Origin: JBFKOL01 sp041628815
GTDB lineage: Bacteria; Bacteroidota; Bacteroidia; Chitinophagales; Saprospiraceae
Direction: 5' to 3'
Assembly (NCBI GenBank): GCA_041628815.1
Contig: JBFKOL010000229.1
Coordinates: 1 to 7,106 of the forward strand
Length of the DNA stretch: 7,106 nt
Shown piece by piece: positions 6,994-7,106 of the stretch. Made by a program: the position numbers and the translations under genes. The notes beneath the pieces were generated by a model. It did no database searches. It was not told where the DNA came from and saw nothing but the letters and a program-made list of their open reading frames with translations. Position 1 is the first letter of the stretch. Each line of letters starts with the position of its first letter.

Positions 6994-7106
6994 GTGATCA
7001 CTTTTCTACGTAAAATTCGCAAGTCATTGATCAAATCCTCGCCGGCCGAAGCTTTGGCGAAGGAGGGAGGATCTGCCAGAAAGCCTGCCTCGCCGGCAGG
7101 CAGGTA
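6994..7106 (+). CDS. DUF6090-like membrane protein, array gene 4, 5' fragment cut by the window edge
   Basis: Thirty-seven codons are visible. The frame reads (M)ITFLRKIRKSLIKS, then an insert SPAEALAKEG, then GSARK, then a second insert PASPAGR, and then TA of a probable tyrosine codon, where paralogues have YLLYA. The membrane helix lies beyond the edge. An in-frame TGA at 6988-6990 excludes an upstream start, so the GTG at 6994 is the only start that keeps the family N-terminus. The 79-bp gap after gene 3 contains no leader repeat. TATATTTG (6982-6989) fits the Bacteroidota -7 consensus but sits 4 nt from the start codon with no well-spaced TTG, so this may instead be a read-through gene. 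Whether the gene is intact downstream cannot be seen. Confidence 0.75.
   Translation, partial: MITFLRKIRKSLIKSSPAEALAKEGGSARKPASPAGR
7039..7068 (+). repeat. In-frame 30-nt palindromic insert in array gene 4, site 1
   Basis: The insert encodes SPAEALAKEG and occupies the same codon position as the gene 1 insert (after residue 15). The wider palindrome 7037-7066 is centred on AAGCTT, with outer arms CCTC/GAGG and inner GCC/GGC pairs. It differs from the gene 1 insert at the left arm but shares the right arm exactly. Confidence 0.75.
7084..7104 (+). repeat. In-frame 21-nt perfect hairpin insert in array gene 4, site 2
   Basis: The 21 nt that separate the AAG lysine codon from the expected tyrosine codon consist exactly of CCTGCCT, a loop CGCCGGC, and AGGCAGG: a perfect 7-bp stem whose loop contains the palindrome GCCGGC. 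It encodes PASPAGR without shifting the frame. Paralogues 1-3 have nothing here (R-K/R-Y contiguous). Confidence 0.75.

Overview
The window looks like a chromosomal segment of a member of the Bacteroidota. The evidence is a truncated Bacteroidota-style secreted Asp-box beta-propeller protein, a tandem family of DUF6090-type membrane proteins (a family I know almost only from that phylum), a DUF2200 gene, and start regions without strong Shine-Dalgarno motifs. There are no rRNA, tRNA or CRISPR signals, and no recognisable transposase or phage genes.

Layout: (1) Positions 1-1901, minus strand: the first 633 codons of a secreted sortilin/VPS10-like repeat protein, continuing off the left edge. 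(2) 2061-2249, plus strand: a possible 62-aa two-helix membrane peptide. (3) 2350-2712, minus: a complete DUF2200 protein. (4) 3009-3419, minus: a four-helix DoxX-like membrane protein. (5) 3420-3737: about 320 bp with no identifiable feature. (6) 3738-7106, plus: an array of four DUF6090-like genes (4060-4878, 5395-6189, 6192-6914, and a fourth from 6994 cut by the right edge). Genes 2 and 3 are 2 nt apart and probably co-transcribed.

The most interesting part is the DUF6090 array. Genes 1 and 2 are each preceded by a copy of the same ~320-bp sequence (3738-4059 and 5074-5394) that runs right up to the start codon. Each copy has a ~270-bp core with four short hairpins arranged symmetrically, so that the left pair is the inverted counterpart of the right pair (a BIME- or MITE-like layout). 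Both cores end exactly 28 nt before the ATG. Gene 3 (operon-internal) and gene 4 lack this leader.

The array is also marked by small palindromic insertions that keep the reading frame. Relative to genes 2 and 3, genes 1 and 4 carry a 30-nt insert at the same codon, and gene 4 carries a further 21-nt insert that is exactly a perfect 7-bp hairpin. These resemble in principle the in-frame palindromic elements known from Rickettsia. All lie between the basic N-terminus and the membrane helix. The four proteins share a near-constant N-terminal membrane segment but have very different C-terminal domains. The function of the array is unknown to me; the repeats and family mosaicism are visible in the sequence, while any regulatory or mobile role is inference.
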